This document shows positions 19,036 to 29,450 of a stretch of 64,000 nucleotides of DNA, in pieces. The translations under genes and the position numbers were made by a program. How positions within the stretch are numbered: the first letter of the stretch is position 1; each line of letters opens with the position of its first letter. Source of the stretch: Trichomonas tenax. Lineage: Eukaryota; Parabasalia; Trichomonadida; Trichomonadidae. Location of the stretch: contig JALKBU010000108.1 in assembly GCA_023091735.1 (NCBI GenBank), positions 18,829 to 82,828 of the forward strand, written 5' to 3'. The notes under the pieces are model-generated. The model saw nothing but the letters and a program-made list of their open reading frames with translations. It did not search any database and was not told the DNA's origin.

Positions 19036-22000
19036 TTATTTGGATAATAAAGAATCCAATTCTTCTTCGGAAGCAATATACCTTGCAACCGAAATTAGTT
19101 CATCTAGATCAAAGTTTCCTAACACACTTTCCATCTCGCTGTCGTTCTGGCATTCGGCGAATTTCTGCCAAATTTCTTTAACATTCTGTTTGGTTCTGTT
19201 GTCTTGTTCTTCCTTTGCTGGTGGCTTGTTGAGGATCGAAGGAGGCCTGGATGATGGTGGCTCACCTGTTCCTCTTGTTTCAAGCATCTGTTCAATTGGA
19301 GCGATGATTGCTGAGTTGTCATCACCGAATTGCAATGAAACGAACCTGTATTCGAATTGCCTGACCCATCCAACATCTGCAAATGTCGCTGCTTTCTTCT
19401 TGACCCACTGTGGAGTGTTGTTGTTCGTGTTGTGGAGTTTGTGCATTCTTTCGATGCCTTGTTGGCGATCTTGTTCTTCCATGTTCGTGCACTTCTGGAG
19501 AATGCTGATGTGCTGCGGCTGTGTCTTGAAGAGTTTTATTGCTGCGCGTGCACAATCTTGTGGTGACGATTTCTTCGTTGTGATGAGAATAACCAATCGC
19601 TGCATGAACTCTGATAAAATCAGAGCCTGATCGACTGTCTTGAACATATCAAGAGCTGATTGATCCATCGCTTTCATGCCTGTGTAAGAAGTCATCACGG
19701 CATCGAATTGAACACCGATGTTTGGATCGATGACTGGTTTCATTGACTTCGGGAGGATCTTAACGTTCTTCACGAAGTGCTTGAACTCTGTTTCGCTTGT
19801 GTAGCTGCTGAGAGTTTGGATGAAAGTCATTGTCTTTCTTTCGAGTGTTGCCAAGCTTTCATCCTTCGTCTGCTTTTGTGTCTGTTGTTGTGAAGATGTG
19901 GCTCTAACATCTGGGATTCGAGGCTGCGGACTTGCTGAGATTGGCTTTGTGAGAGATTTGCGCTTTGAGTTGTTGATTCTCACCTGCATGAAGCCAGTGT
20001 TATTCGATGCAATATGCCTCTTGTCACCACCGCCAAATGAAACGACTTTGTTTTCATCCTCGAAGTGAAGATTTCTGTTCTGGAAAGCGGCACTCATCCT
20101 GTAGATAGGACTGAATGGATGAGGAGGCTTTCGCGTTTCAACAACTGTTGTTGTTGGACGTTTCGTGATCTTGTTTGTGCCGTTGTTGTAAGTGACAGTT
20201 GCGAATTTCTCACTCTCCAAAAACGCGTTGTAGACATATTGATCAAACTCTCTTCTATCAGGAATAACGATTCGAGCGGGTTTCTTGCTATTTGGCGTTG
20301 TTTTGAACAGTTGCCTGTTCGGTTTTTGAACAACCGGTTTTTTGATGTTGTTCTCAACAGGAGGTTTGGCATCAAGTTTCTTCTCAGGAAGATCAAGTTC
20401 AGGAACATAATCTTTGTCAAATTCGACAAGCGGACCTTCGTCTGATACATATTGATCGAGAATATGAGTTTCGAGCATCTTGAAAACAATCTTGTTGACT
20501 TCCTTCAAAGCAACATCTTTGAGTTTCTTCTTTCGAACTCTTCTGATACTTGTGCTCGACTTTTCTCCTGCTACATCAGTTTCAGTGCTATCTGCACCAT
20601 CGAAAGTATCCAAACTCGATTTCAATGATTGATCTCCTGATACCATTGATTTCGAAAGCAGCGATTTACGCGAGTTTTTGTCGATTTTACTTCTGCGATT
20701 GTTCGTTTTAACCTTGACACGTTTCTTGACACCTTCTTCCTCAATTTCTTCGTACTCGTACTCGTAATCATACTCATACTCGTCGTATTCATCTTCTTGC
20801 GTTTCATTGCTCTCTGCATCATCACCTTTGTCCTCTTCTGCAGCATCGATATCAATGTCATCAACTCGTCCGTATGCATCAGAAAGAGCGTTTTCAATGC
20901 TTGCCTTCTCATTAATAAGATCTTCTCTCATGTCGTTATGAGAACCAGAATTGTCATCGTCATCATCTTCAGAGCTGTCTGATGAAAGTTTGCTTCTTTT
21001 TTTGTGGAGGAATTTTCTGCTGTTATATTTGACTTGAAACTCTTCCTCTTTTTTGTCACCTTTCTTCGGAGTTGTTTCTTCTGTCTTCAGTCTGTTTCTT
21101 TCTCGACTCTTTGCTCTCTTTTTGTTTGTTTTCTCATCTCTGTACTCATCAAGAACTCCTGAAAAGCCAAAAGAGTTTCCAACGATATCCAATCCAGCAG
21201 CTGCGTTTGCTCTTCGTGACATGATTTCTTCTTTGATGCGCTTTCTCAATGCCATCAATTTGGCCGAAGAGTTGATTATAACTGATTTTCCGAAGAGAAT
21301 GTTCAAGAAATCGACGTACTTCTTGCTCTTCATGTGATCTTCTGGATCATCGAGTTCAGATAATGTTTTCATCGTGCTGAAATCTTCTTCTTCGCCATGT
21401 TCCTCGTTATCTTCTTTGAGAATAGACTTACGACCTGTTGTGTCTGCAGTTCTTTGAGTTTCTGCTTCGCTTGTCTCATCAATAACTTCTTCAATGATCG
21501 ATTCTTGGCTTCTCTCACTGACACCATCATCCTCGAACTTTGGAAGAGTGTTCTGACTGCTGAAACTTGAAATCTGGCCACTCTTGGACAAGAAGTTTGC
21601 GAAACTTGAACCGAATGTCATTGATTGCATGAACCTTGCTTCAGAGAGCATTTCTCTTGCCGCTTGACTCATTTCGAGAGCGTTGAGAGGAATATTTTCA
21701 TCATCTTCATTTTCTATCTTTGGTTCTTCGTAGTCAAAGTCATTCGAGAACTTAACAATTTGAACATTGAGACTTGGAGTGCCTTTCTTGTAAATTGGTG
21801 GAAATACGCCTCTAAGTTTGTCATTGATACCTGTTGATGGACGAATAGCAACAGAATCCGATTTGTCGTTGGGATTGAAAGCTTCGTTGTGGATATTTGT
21901 TGTCGTGCTGCGGCGGCGTTGTTCTTGAACTGTTGTTTGCGCGAGAATTTTGAGATGCTTCTTATCGCTTTTGTCTGTTGACATCTTGAGCATATCGTCC

Positions 22001-23973
22001 GCAATTTGCTGTCTGATTGCCTTGAGTTGGTTCTTGAACGAAGTCGGAACTGATCTCACACCAGTAACAACAACGAACTCAGGAACATTCTCTCCAGGCT
22101 TGATCGAGCTGAGAGGAAGAATATCATCCATTGGCAAGTTCTGGCTTTGGATTTTGTAAGGCTTTTGCAGTGTCTTGAAGAAAGTCGATTTCTTCTCATA
22201 TTGAACAGCTTCTCCGTGAGCATCAAAAGACAGTATAATCATGTTATCGTTGTGAATTGATTTCTGCCTGTTTCTGAACATTCTCTTGCTGTTCTCGTTC
22301 ATGAGTTTGATGATTTGACGCCATTTTTCTTCGCTCATATATCCCATCATGCTTAAGTTGTTCATTGATGACATATACAAACGCTTTGTTCGTTCAGGAA
22401 TTGTTTCAGTGACTTTCTTCATCTCCTGCCTCGCTTTGTACAAAAGAACTGCACGTCTGAAAAGAATTCCATCGCTCCTTGTCTTCTGCCACAATTTCGT
22501 GAAAACATTTATCTGTTGAAGTGGAGTTTTCGTCTGTTCGAGTTCTTCTTCGATGTTGCTGTCGTAAGACAACAGATAGAACTCTCCTCTATTGTCTGTT
22601 TTCATCATAACTGTCTCATAAAGTTGTACTGACTCGACTTGAAACGCTTTTGAGCTGAATGAATGATTTGGAATTGTGCGATTTTTCGATTTCTTGAGAA
22701 TTTCGAATGCTCTCCTCTTGAGAGGATCGTATTGCGTTGCTCTGATCTCAGAGAAGATGAAGTGAATCCAAAAACGACGTCCGCGAACGAATCTCTTCCA
22801 TCCATGGAAAGCAAGACAAACTGCAGCATTATCATGTTTCTTCATCATAATAAAAGCGAACCAAAGCGAAAGAGACATGTTATTCGTGATTTTCATGTTG
22901 CCGTTGATTTCAATTGCTCTTTCTATCTTTACGTTCTTCATGAGAGCGTTGAAAGACATTCTTTTCTTCAAATATGATGATCTTTCTTGAAATGTCGAGA
23001 ATAACATTTTGTTGTGCTTCTTACTCTGCGAGAGAACCCACCAATTGAAGAGGCATGATCGAATTAAGCGCTGTTTCGACTTTTTCTGGTTCATAAACTT
23101 CGCCCAAGCAGCACTTCCTGTTTTCATGATTTGGCGCTGCATAAAGTGATCCACATCCTTAACGATGTCTTCCTCGATCCTGCGAGCAGCCATTTTGTTA
23201 GAAAGGGCCGTAATTGCGCGTCTTTTGATTGTTCTATCGAAAAGATGAACGGCATTCTCATATATTTGTTGTCGCGCTTTCTTCTTCTTTATGATGTTGT
23301 TCCACTGCGGAAATTCCGAGGTCGTATATCGCTTTCTCTTTAATAACGTATATTTGTACCATACTTCAAATGTTGCGTAAAGACTTCCAAAGTTGTGTAT
23401 TGCGAGTGTATCATATCTCGTTATCTGTCTGAGCTTCCTATTTTTCTTGTTTATGATTCTCCACTCGTTAAATACTTTTGATAACAAGTGTCTGCCGCAT
23501 TGGCGTGTGAATTGAAGCAATGTTTTGTCATTTTCTGTGATGGGGATGAACATGAGATTCGTTGCAGTGAATAATTCGAATGATGATTTCTTTACGTGAA
23601 TAAAAAGATCTCTCCATGTGATTTTATTTTCATTTGTATCTTCGTAGTATTTTCTGCGCTTTTCACCTCCAACGAAAGAGTTTAGAAGCAACAAATTGAA
23701 GATTGGGCGTTCTCTTTTCAATCTCAATCTGCGCCAAGCAATCAGAAACTTGCGAAATCGCTGGTGAACTTTGTATATCCTCCACTGGTTCTGTATCTTG
23801 GCGGCGGCAATGTCGCTGATCGTCCTGTGGTCAGATACGACAAGTTCCTGTTTTAAATCGAAGTAAGATTTGCCTGCAATCGATCCCTCCAGGATCTTTG
23901 GGACCGGTGCTGTCCCTTGAGCGTCATATTCATCGAACGTGTTTAACACGTTCGATCTCAATTTCGTGCTCAT
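19036..23973 (-). CDS. Large IQ-motif / Sfi1-like repeat cytoskeletal protein
   Basis: This is a 1,645-residue basic protein. An IQ motif (AAAKIQNQWRIYKVHQRFRK, about residues 58-77) is followed up to residue about 420 by recurrent Trp-containing segments such as LLSKVFNEWRIINKK, LYATFEVWYKY, GSAAWAKFMNQKK, SCLFNWWVLSQ and LAFHGWKRFVRGR. These resemble the centrin-binding repeats of Sfi1. The middle is disordered, with Ser/Lys-rich stretches and an extreme acidic/Tyr run near residues 1055-1110. The C-terminal ~330 residues look folded and helical. IQ and Sfi1-type repeats bind calmodulin or centrin, so a basal-body, striated-fibre or other cytoskeletal role is inferred. The family name is not certain. 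The start is the first ATG at 23973, and no stop interrupts the frame. Confidence 0.75.
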   Translation of the reverse strand: MSTKLRSNVLNTFDEYDAQGTAPVPKILEGSIAGKSYFDLKQELVVSDHRTISDIAAAKIQNQWRIYKVHQRFRKFLIAWRRLRLKRERPIFNLLLLNSFVGGEKRRKYYEDTNENKITWRDLFIHVKKSSFELFTATNLMFIPITENDKTLLQFTRQCGRHLLSKVFNEWRIINKKNRKLRQITRYDTLAIHNFGSLYATFEVWYKYTLLKRKRYTTSEFPQWNNIIKKKKARQQIYENAVHLFDRTIKRRAITALSNKMAARRIEEDIVKDVDHFMQRQIMKTGSAAWAKFMNQKKSKQRLIRSCLFNWWVLSQSKKHNKMLFSTFQERSSYLKKRMSFNALMKNVKIERAIEINGNMKITNNMSLSLWFAFIMMKKHDNAAVCLAFHGWKRFVRGRRFWIHFIFSEIRATQYDPLKRRAFEILKKSKNRTIPNHSFSSKAFQVESVQLYETVMMKTDNRGEFYLLSYDSNIEEELEQTKTPLQQINVFTKLWQKTRSDGILFRRAVLLYKARQEMKKVTETIPERTKRLYMSSMNNLSMMGYMSEEKWRQIIKLMNENSKRMFRNRQKSIHNDNMIILSFDAHGEAVQYEKKSTFFKTLQKPYKIQSQNLPMDDILPLSSIKPGENVPEFVVVTGVRSVPTSFKNQLKAIRQQIADDMLKMSTDKSDKKHLKILAQTTVQEQRRRSTTTNIHNEAFNPNDKSDSVAIRPSTGINDKLRGVFPPIYKKGTPSLNVQIVKFSNDFDYEEPKIENEDDENIPLNALEMSQAAREMLSEARFMQSMTFGSSFANFLSKSGQISSFSSQNTLPKFEDDGVSERSQESIIEEVIDETSEAETQRTADTTGRKSILKEDNEEHGEEEDFSTMKTLSELDDPEDHMKSKKYVDFLNILFGKSVIINSSAKLMALRKRIKEEIMSRRANAAAGLDIVGNSFGFSGVLDEYRDEKTNKKRAKSRERNRLKTEETTPKKGDKKEEEFQVKYNSRKFLHKKRSKLSSDSSEDDDDDNSGSHNDMREDLINEKASIENALSDAYGRVDDIDIDAAEEDKGDDAESNETQEDEYDEYEYDYEYEYEEIEEEGVKKRVKVKTNNRRSKIDKNSRKSLLSKSMVSGDQSLKSSLDTFDGADSTETDVAGEKSSTSIRRVRKKKLKDVALKEVNKIVFKMLETHILDQYVSDEGPLVEFDKDYVPELDLPEKKLDAKPPVENNIKKPVVQKPNRQLFKTTPNSKKPARIVIPDRREFDQYVYNAFLESEKFATVTYNNGTNKITKRPTTTVVETRKPPHPFSPIYRMSAAFQNRNLHFEDENKVVSFGGGDKRHIASNNTGFMQVRINNSKRKSLTKPISASPQPRIPDVRATSSQQQTQKQTKDESLATLERKTMTFIQTLSSYTSETEFKHFVKNVKILPKSMKPVIDPNIGVQFDAVMTSYTGMKAMDQSALDMFKTVDQALILSEFMQRLVILITTKKSSPQDCARAAIKLFKTQPQHISILQKCTNMEEQDRQQGIERMHKLHNTNNNTPQWVKKKAATFADVGWVRQFEYRFVSLQFGDDNSAIIAPIEQMLETRGTGEPPSSRPPSILNKPPAKEEQDNRTKQNVKEIWQKFAECQNDSEMESVLGNFDLDELISVARYIASEEELDSLLSK

Positions 23974-24655
23974 TATAGGAGACTCCCCCTTTTATATTTT
24001 TGATCTTTATCGTCTTTTTGCTACATTTGTTTCTTGTTCTCTCTGATTTTATTTCTTGACACCAAATCTCATCTGTTTTTGCTAAATTGCTGATTTTTCC
24101 ATCTCAAATCAATCATTTGACAGTTTACATGACAAATATTATGATCGGAAAAAACATCTATTTAGTTTTTTTATGACCAAAATAGTTGCAGCAAGGGAAG
24201 TTAATATTACTGTAATGAAATTGATAATTGTCTATGCAGTCGACTAAGCTGCACTATTTTTGATGCCTCTTGTTTTATGTGGAAATTCTAATTAGTTAGA
24301 GGTTTAGTATCAATGGATATTGGCAATCACATCTATACAATCGATTAATATCAGTTTTAGACACATCATATTATACAAATTATAGTCCAAATTTTAAAAT
24401 GATTTTTTCGTTACTTGATGCGATGCATAATGCAATGGTGCTCAAGCAAAAAAAAAAAATATTTAGCTTATTTAATATAACAATTCTATTCTCTCGATAT
24501 TTTAATCATCGATCAGGATAAACAGAGTTTGAATTTCATGGAGCTAATTATTTTGAAATTGTGCAATCTTCCATTGTGAGCAGTTTCAATAATTCAAATT
24601 TCGACTTTGCTTATAATTGGAAAGACTCAGAATATTTAACAGCATTAGAACTCAA
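23974..24655. other. AT-rich spacer with one TTTACATGACAAAT motif
   Basis: A 680-bp spacer upstream of the IQ/Sfi1-like gene. It contains TTTACATGACAAAT at 24124-24137, about 150 bp upstream of that gene's ATG, and an A(10) run near 24450. No gene is visible. Confidence 0.5.
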
Positions 24656-25270
24656 TCAATTAGAAGCATTTGAGTCAAACAATAGTATATAAATATGTAT
24701 AATTAATGATAATCGAAATAAATGACATCTTTGATAACAGTTTGTTACAGATTTCTTGCAATAAATGATACCAAAGACTTCTATCCTTGTCAAGCAAAAT
24801 ATATCATGAAAGGTGGGATTTGATTTATAAAGATTTTGACTTGTTTGAATAAAACGCAAACCTACAAGATTTTGGATAATTGTTTTAATAGGGAATGTTT
24901 TTGTCATTATTTCATTAAATGGACTGTTGTTTTCTTCACTAATGTTGACCCAATTGATGCCATTATTGCTTTGAACAACCCATGAATTCGGATTAAAAGG
25001 ATAGTTGACATTTGGCCCCACGTGTTTCAAAAGTATAATTTTTTGGTGTTATAAAGTAGTGTGCGTTCATGTTTATATCGAAATATGAGTTTGGAATATC
25101 TTTTGAACACCAATCTTCATTTCTTTTGATACTGATTATATTTTGAATTCTTGGATAATCATAGTTTGTCGAACTTGGAGTGATTGTGAATACTGAAGGA
25201 TGATTTGTCAGTAATCCATTTAGGTCATCATCAGATTTGGGGTAACAACTAAAGGTTATCCAGCAGAAAT
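24656..25270 (-). pseudogene. Discoidin (F5/8 type C) domain fragment, frameshifted
   Basis: Two adjacent frames together encode one discoidin-like domain. The upstream block (about 25270-25025) reads LLTNHPSVFTITPSS, then IKRNEDWCSKDIPNSYFDIN and YFITPKNYTFETRG. The downstream block (25027-24700) continues NPNSWVVQSNNGINWVNISE and ends FHDIFCLTRIEVFGIIYCKK. The pattern NSWV-x-S-NNG-x-NW followed by RF-x-Q-TS and IEVFG is typical of trichomonad F5/8C domains, which usually follow a BTB or leucine-rich N-terminus. The shift falls at a GGGG run near 25013-25020. Sequence further 5' (to about 25600) is AT-rich and shows no clear start, so this is a 5'-truncated pseudogene. Confidence 0.6.
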
Positions 25271-25656
25271 AAAAGTGAGAAAAAACTCAACGGTTTTGGA
25301 TCTAATTCATCATTATTCATATACTTTTGCGGATATTTATACACTAGCATTTATAGAGAGTCTATTTTGAAGTTTTGTTCGTCCATTTCATTTATCTTTG
25401 TTTCAGATTTGAAGGATTTTTTTCACTTTTGAAGTTACAAATCTGAATAACTTTCTAATGATGATTTGGAGCTGATAATTCGCCATTAATATCTCCGCAT
25501 ATTAGAGACACTAAATTTGCAATATCAAATGATTCTATAATAGAAATGTTTACAGATTTGATTCAGAAAAAAGATTGATTGCAATGCTTTGATATTTTGC
25601 ATTTAGAATATAGTATGAAGGCTGAATGCAATTATATAACAGGATATATGAATTGT

Positions 25657-26244
25657 TTATTGTGGGAAATTCTGAAGAATATCATTTCGCATATCTTTGA
25701 ATGAGACAAATGAGATCTTGTTAGGGATGTATCCGTAGAGCTCAGACATTGGTCCAGCAAGTTCAACTTCTGGATGAGAAGAATGCCAAGCATTGAGCGC
25801 TGGATATGCTTTAAACATACCAACAAAGATATCCATCATAGAGTAGAATGGAAAATGGCAAACAATTGTCTTTCCAAACTCAACTGTTGTTGATTTGAGT
25901 TTTTCATTATCAGCTTCTGGGAGTTTAACACTATCATCAACAATTTTGCCCACAACAGATCTGCATTTTTCACTTGGTGTGTTTTGCGGATTATCATAAT
26001 AAATTCCGATGCATGGAATCTTCTTGAAGTCCTTGTTATCATTGAGTTTTGATAACTCTGCCTCAACAGAAGCCATTTGCTGATAAGCCTTTGAATATGG
26101 TCCAACAAATGTTGTATAAACAATTTTCATTGAGCCGAAAGTCTCCTCGGTGACCACAGCCTTTGCAAACAAGTGGAACTTCATTGCTAAAAGGATGAAA
26201 ATAATGACAATCGTCAACAATAACAATGTAAGAAATGTTGACAT
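25657..26244 (-). CDS. TEX264-like membrane-anchored protein (GyrI-like domain)
   Basis: This 195-residue protein starts MSTFLTLLLLTIVIIFILLA, an N-terminal signal anchor. The soluble part has the GyrI/SOUL-like pattern of TEX264. This includes MKIVYTTFVGPYSKAY near residue 40, and then CIGIYYDNPQNTPSEKCRSV, which matches the family's YYDNP-x-x-x-P-x-x-KCR signature almost exactly. In animals TEX264 is an ER-membrane receptor for ER-phagy and a cofactor for DNA-protein crosslink repair. The long acidic C-terminal tail with the LC3-binding motif is absent; the protein ends soon after the fold. I chose ATG 26244 because it directly follows an initiator-like TCATCACTTCATTATTTTCG leader. Further upstream there is only a non-ATG extension. 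Confidence 0.75.
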   Translation of the reverse strand: MSTFLTLLLLTIVIIFILLAMKFHLFAKAVVTEETFGSMKIVYTTFVGPYSKAYQQMASVEAELSKLNDNKDFKKIPCIGIYYDNPQNTPSEKCRSVVGKIVDDSVKLPEADNEKLKSTTVEFGKTIVCHFPFYSMMDIFVGMFKAYPALNAWHSSHPEVELAGPMSELYGYIPNKISFVSFKDMRNDILQNFPQ

Positions 26245-26266
26245 CGAAAATAATGAAGTGATGAAA
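26245..26266 (-). promoter_or_regulatory. Initiator-like element of the TEX264-like gene
   Basis: The minus strand reads TTTCATCACTTCATTATTTT then CG and the ATG. TCACTTCATTA is a very good fit to the trichomonad initiator consensus, placed 10-20 bases before the start codon. Confidence 0.5.
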
Positions 26267-26290
26267 TTTACCAAATTTTGATAATGTAAA

Positions 26291-26392
26291 TTTACATGAC
26301 AAAATGATATTTAATATACATGACAAATCTTAATAATTTCAAACGATTTACAAGGCAAATTTCATATAATTTAAATGAGCTACATGACAAAT
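26291..26392 (+). repeat. Array of four TTTACATGACAAAT motifs
   Basis: TTTACATGACAAAA (26291), ATACATGACAAAT (26316), TTTACAAGGCAAAT (26347) and CTACATGACAAAT (26380) are direct copies. Equivalent bases fall at 26294, 26318, 26350 and 26382, giving spacings of 24, 32 and 32 bp. They lie in the 370-bp spacer between the divergent TEX264-like and CAP-G2 genes. The nearest copy is about 50 bp from the TEX264-like ATG. Confidence 0.55.
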
Positions 26393-26614
26393 ATAAATAT
26401 ATTTTGTCGGAAATTCAAAAACGCTGAATGAAAAGATTTTTATTATTTACAACATATTCAGTATATAAAAGTAAAAAATAGGAGTCAAAAATAAAAATTG
26501 TGACATATTTGCAAAATTTTAATAGAAATAAGACCTGTATGTGATGCAATATCTAAATCCACAGAAAACAATATAAAAGTTAAATTCACTGAGGAAGTAG
26601 CCGTTTATTAAAAA

Positions 26615-29317
26615 ATGGAAGAAGCCGCGAAACAGCGTGGATTCTTCGAATTGACACTTAGAGATGGACTCAAACCAAACCAAAAGCCGAGAATGATCAC
26701 ATCTGTGTACAAAATTTTTGATGATTTAAAGAAATTAGACTTGAAACAAGAAGAAAATAAGACAATCTTTGACTTAATGGTTCAAACAATCACATGCCCG
26801 AACTTCCACAAGAACGAGAAAGCCAAAAAGTTCATCGCTTCTCTATTTCACGTTGTATTTTTCAAACTTAACGATATTTGTGAGAATATGAAAGTCCTTT
26901 TCAGGAACGAAAAGGAGGCTCCTGCAGGAGTACTCGGCGATGTCTGCATTACCGTGTGGACAAACTGCGATGTTACTGAAAGATCAACATTTAATAATCA
27001 AATTATCAAACCAATCGCCGAATGCGCGATATTAGCAGAGACACCACAGTTTTCTAAGAACTGCCGCGCGTTTTTGGAGAAATTTGGTTCAAGCAGAAGC
27101 AGAAAGAAAGAATTATGGTCTGCGATGTGCCATATCTATGAACCAATCGTTTTTAGATACCTACACGCTGCCAACTCACTCGTTAGAGACAATGCTTTGT
27201 CTTTGTTGTCACAATGCGCATTTCCAATCGAATCACACGAATACACGAAGGAAAAGAAGGAGGAGTTGATGAACACACAGATAAACGAGCTTACAACGAT
27301 TTTAATGGATGATTGCCCTAAAGTTCGTGCAAACGCTGCTAAATCAGTTTGCAAGATATTGTATCAGTATTGGCAGTTCTTCCCAACATCATCACAGAAG
27401 AAATTGCTCGAAATTCTCACAAAGGATCTCAGCCGCGACAGAAAGGCAACAGCAGTCCGTGTTGCTGTTTTAGAAGGCTTAGATTTCTTGTGTGATCTCC
27501 ATGATGGTATGGAATTCGTTGCCCCATACATTCCATATTTAGCCGAGCGCCTTCATGATCAGTCTGAGCAAGTTAGAATCGCTTTCTTGAAATTGCTCAA
27601 TACTGTTTCCACACAGTCCAGTGTCAACATCTTCAAGATCATTCACATCGATCACTTCATTTACAGATTGTGTATGGATGGCGAAGATGTCTGCGAAGCA
27701 ATTGTCGAGATATTGAAGCCATCATTGTTTGATTTCCCAATCAAACCATCGAAGAAGGAGAAGACGGAGGAAGACTTGAAGAAGAAACTCAACAGACTCA
27801 GAAGTGCTCGTGCAATCTTCTTGTGCCACAGAAACCTTCAAGCAGCAATCAAGTTCTACTCATCACTTGCTAAGAATGTGTTGACAGATGATATCCTCGA
27901 CTTCATCCACATTCTCTACTATTGGTCTGAGAGAACAGCAGCAGGAGATCCAACAGTTCCAATTCCAACTGCACAGCAGATCGGTTCTGCTGATTGCGCA
28001 CTCCCAGCATTTGATTGCGAAGATGATTTAGAGCGCCTTTACAGAGTTGAAAATGGTGAAGAAGAAGACAATGGTGAAGAGGAAGAAAAGAAAGCCATCC
28101 CAGAGCATATTGCTACTTGGGGTATTATCGCTGGCGTCATGAAGAGTCTCGGTGAGATAATCAAAGATAATGAACAAATCAAGTTCATTAAGGAAAAGAT
28201 TTTCCCTAGATTCAAGCCAAAGGAAGTTTTCGCAAGATTACCGAAATTCCTTCACGCACGCTTCTTCGATATTCTTAAGACACTTGGCAAGGATGACGAG
28301 TCAATGAATCTTCTTATTGAATACCTCAGCTCAGAGAACTGCGCTGCTTGGTCTGATGCTCTTAGTTGTTTAACAAAGTGGGGAACATTTGAACAATACA
28401 TCAATCACCAGACGCAAATCCTTAGCGGATTACTTGAAGGAACAGATGAAGAGTTGTCAAGCGAAGAGAGAAGTGTTAAGATTGCAAGATGCGTGAAGTA
28501 TTTGATGTTCATGTTCTCAACAAAGGAAATCCTGAAGAAGAACCATGACTACTCAGAAACAATCAAGATGCTTGATGATACAATCTTGAAGATGTTATAC
28601 GCAAACTTAAAGATTGGCGACTATTCATCTCTCACAGAGCAGCAAATTCAAATTGCTGAAACACTGACCAAGGAGTTCTACGTCATGACATTCAAGCTCA
28701 TTGTCACACTTCACACGCATCTCTTATTATACAAGCTTGAAACAGGTTCTAAATCAGACAAGGAAAGTGAGATTTCAGATTCGGACAAGGAAGTTGTATA
28801 TATTGGACGCGATATATTCCTTAGAATGATTGATGATATCAAGTCATCATTCTTCCCAGAGAACATCGAAAAGGATACACTTCAGTTCGATATATTTGTA
28901 ACACTGCTTACACTCTTAACAGATCTTATTTCATCACACATCTTCGACAATGATTTGTTGCATGATGGCATCGAGCGCATCAAGGAAATAGCGTGCGATG
29001 GTGCCATGGAGGGACACAAGCTTAAGAACGTTTCATTGAAATGTTTGTCTAAGGTTGTTGAAGTTTTAATATTAGACAGCACGAACGAATCCAGCCAAGC
29101 TGAGGCATTATTCAGATTCATTGTCGATAATTGTAAGGATGACGATGATGCAGAAGTTGTTACACAACATATTGAGACCCTCACCAAGGCCACAAAGAAG
29201 AAGAAATCTGCTCCTTGGCTCATTAACGTTCTCGGAGATCTCGCTGTTCAGGAAGATAAGACTTCAGAAAAGATATTAGAAACGGTACAGAAATGTTTGG
29301 CTTCTTTGAATCAATAA
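26615..29317 (+). CDS. Condensin-II subunit CAP-G2-like HEAT protein
   Basis: This 900-residue HEAT-repeat protein shows the CAP-G2 core around residues 165-370. That core contains FRYLHAANSLVRDNALSLL, then CPKVRANAAKSVCKILYQYW (about 225-248), FCDL-like turns and LHDQSEQVRIAFLKLLNTV. Spacing and wording follow NCAPG2, whose homologous segment is the repeat DxxxxVRxxGVxGVCKI...YWE. CAP-G2 is the HEAT subunit that, with CAP-D3, CAP-H2 and SMC2/4, forms condensin II in the nucleus and compacts mitotic chromosomes. An acidic loop (EEEDNGEEEEKK) lies near 485. Its length is shorter than the animal protein (about 1,140). The ATG follows TTCACTGAGG about 30 bases upstream. The divergent upstream spacer holds the periodic motif array. 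Confidence 0.75.
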   Translation: MEEAAKQRGFFELTLRDGLKPNQKPRMITSVYKIFDDLKKLDLKQEENKTIFDLMVQTITCPNFHKNEKAKKFIASLFHVVFFKLNDICENMKVLFRNEKEAPAGVLGDVCITVWTNCDVTERSTFNNQIIKPIAECAILAETPQFSKNCRAFLEKFGSSRSRKKELWSAMCHIYEPIVFRYLHAANSLVRDNALSLLSQCAFPIESHEYTKEKKEELMNTQINELTTILMDDCPKVRANAAKSVCKILYQYWQFFPTSSQKKLLEILTKDLSRDRKATAVRVAVLEGLDFLCDLHDGMEFVAPYIPYLAERLHDQSEQVRIAFLKLLNTVSTQSSVNIFKIIHIDHFIYRLCMDGEDVCEAIVEILKPSLFDFPIKPSKKEKTEEDLKKKLNRLRSARAIFLCHRNLQAAIKFYSSLAKNVLTDDILDFIHILYYWSERTAAGDPTVPIPTAQQIGSADCALPAFDCEDDLERLYRVENGEEEDNGEEEEKKAIPEHIATWGIIAGVMKSLGEIIKDNEQIKFIKEKIFPRFKPKEVFARLPKFLHARFFDILKTLGKDDESMNLLIEYLSSENCAAWSDALSCLTKWGTFEQYINHQTQILSGLLEGTDEELSSEERSVKIARCVKYLMFMFSTKEILKKNHDYSETIKMLDDTILKMLYANLKIGDYSSLTEQQIQIAETLTKEFYVMTFKLIVTLHTHLLLYKLETGSKSDKESEISDSDKEVVYIGRDIFLRMIDDIKSSFFPENIEKDTLQFDIFVTLLTLLTDLISSHIFDNDLLHDGIERIKEIACDGAMEGHKLKNVSLKCLSKVVEVLILDSTNESSQAEALFRFIVDNCKDDDDAEVVTQHIETLTKATKKKKSAPWLINVLGDLAVQEDKTSEKILETVQKCLASLNQ

Positions 29318-29450
29318 AAATTATTGTTGCTTTTTAAATTCAAAATTTATAAAAACAGTCCACATTTTTTCCTAACACTATATATTCTAAGAGAGTTTTC
29401 AACAGATATTGATGCATAAATCAAGAATATTTCTAATAATATTTGATAAT

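Noticed and set aside
26245..26274. Ten-codon N-terminal extension of the TEX264-like protein
   Set aside because: It starts at TTG and overlaps the initiator-like leader; ATG 26244 is the better start.
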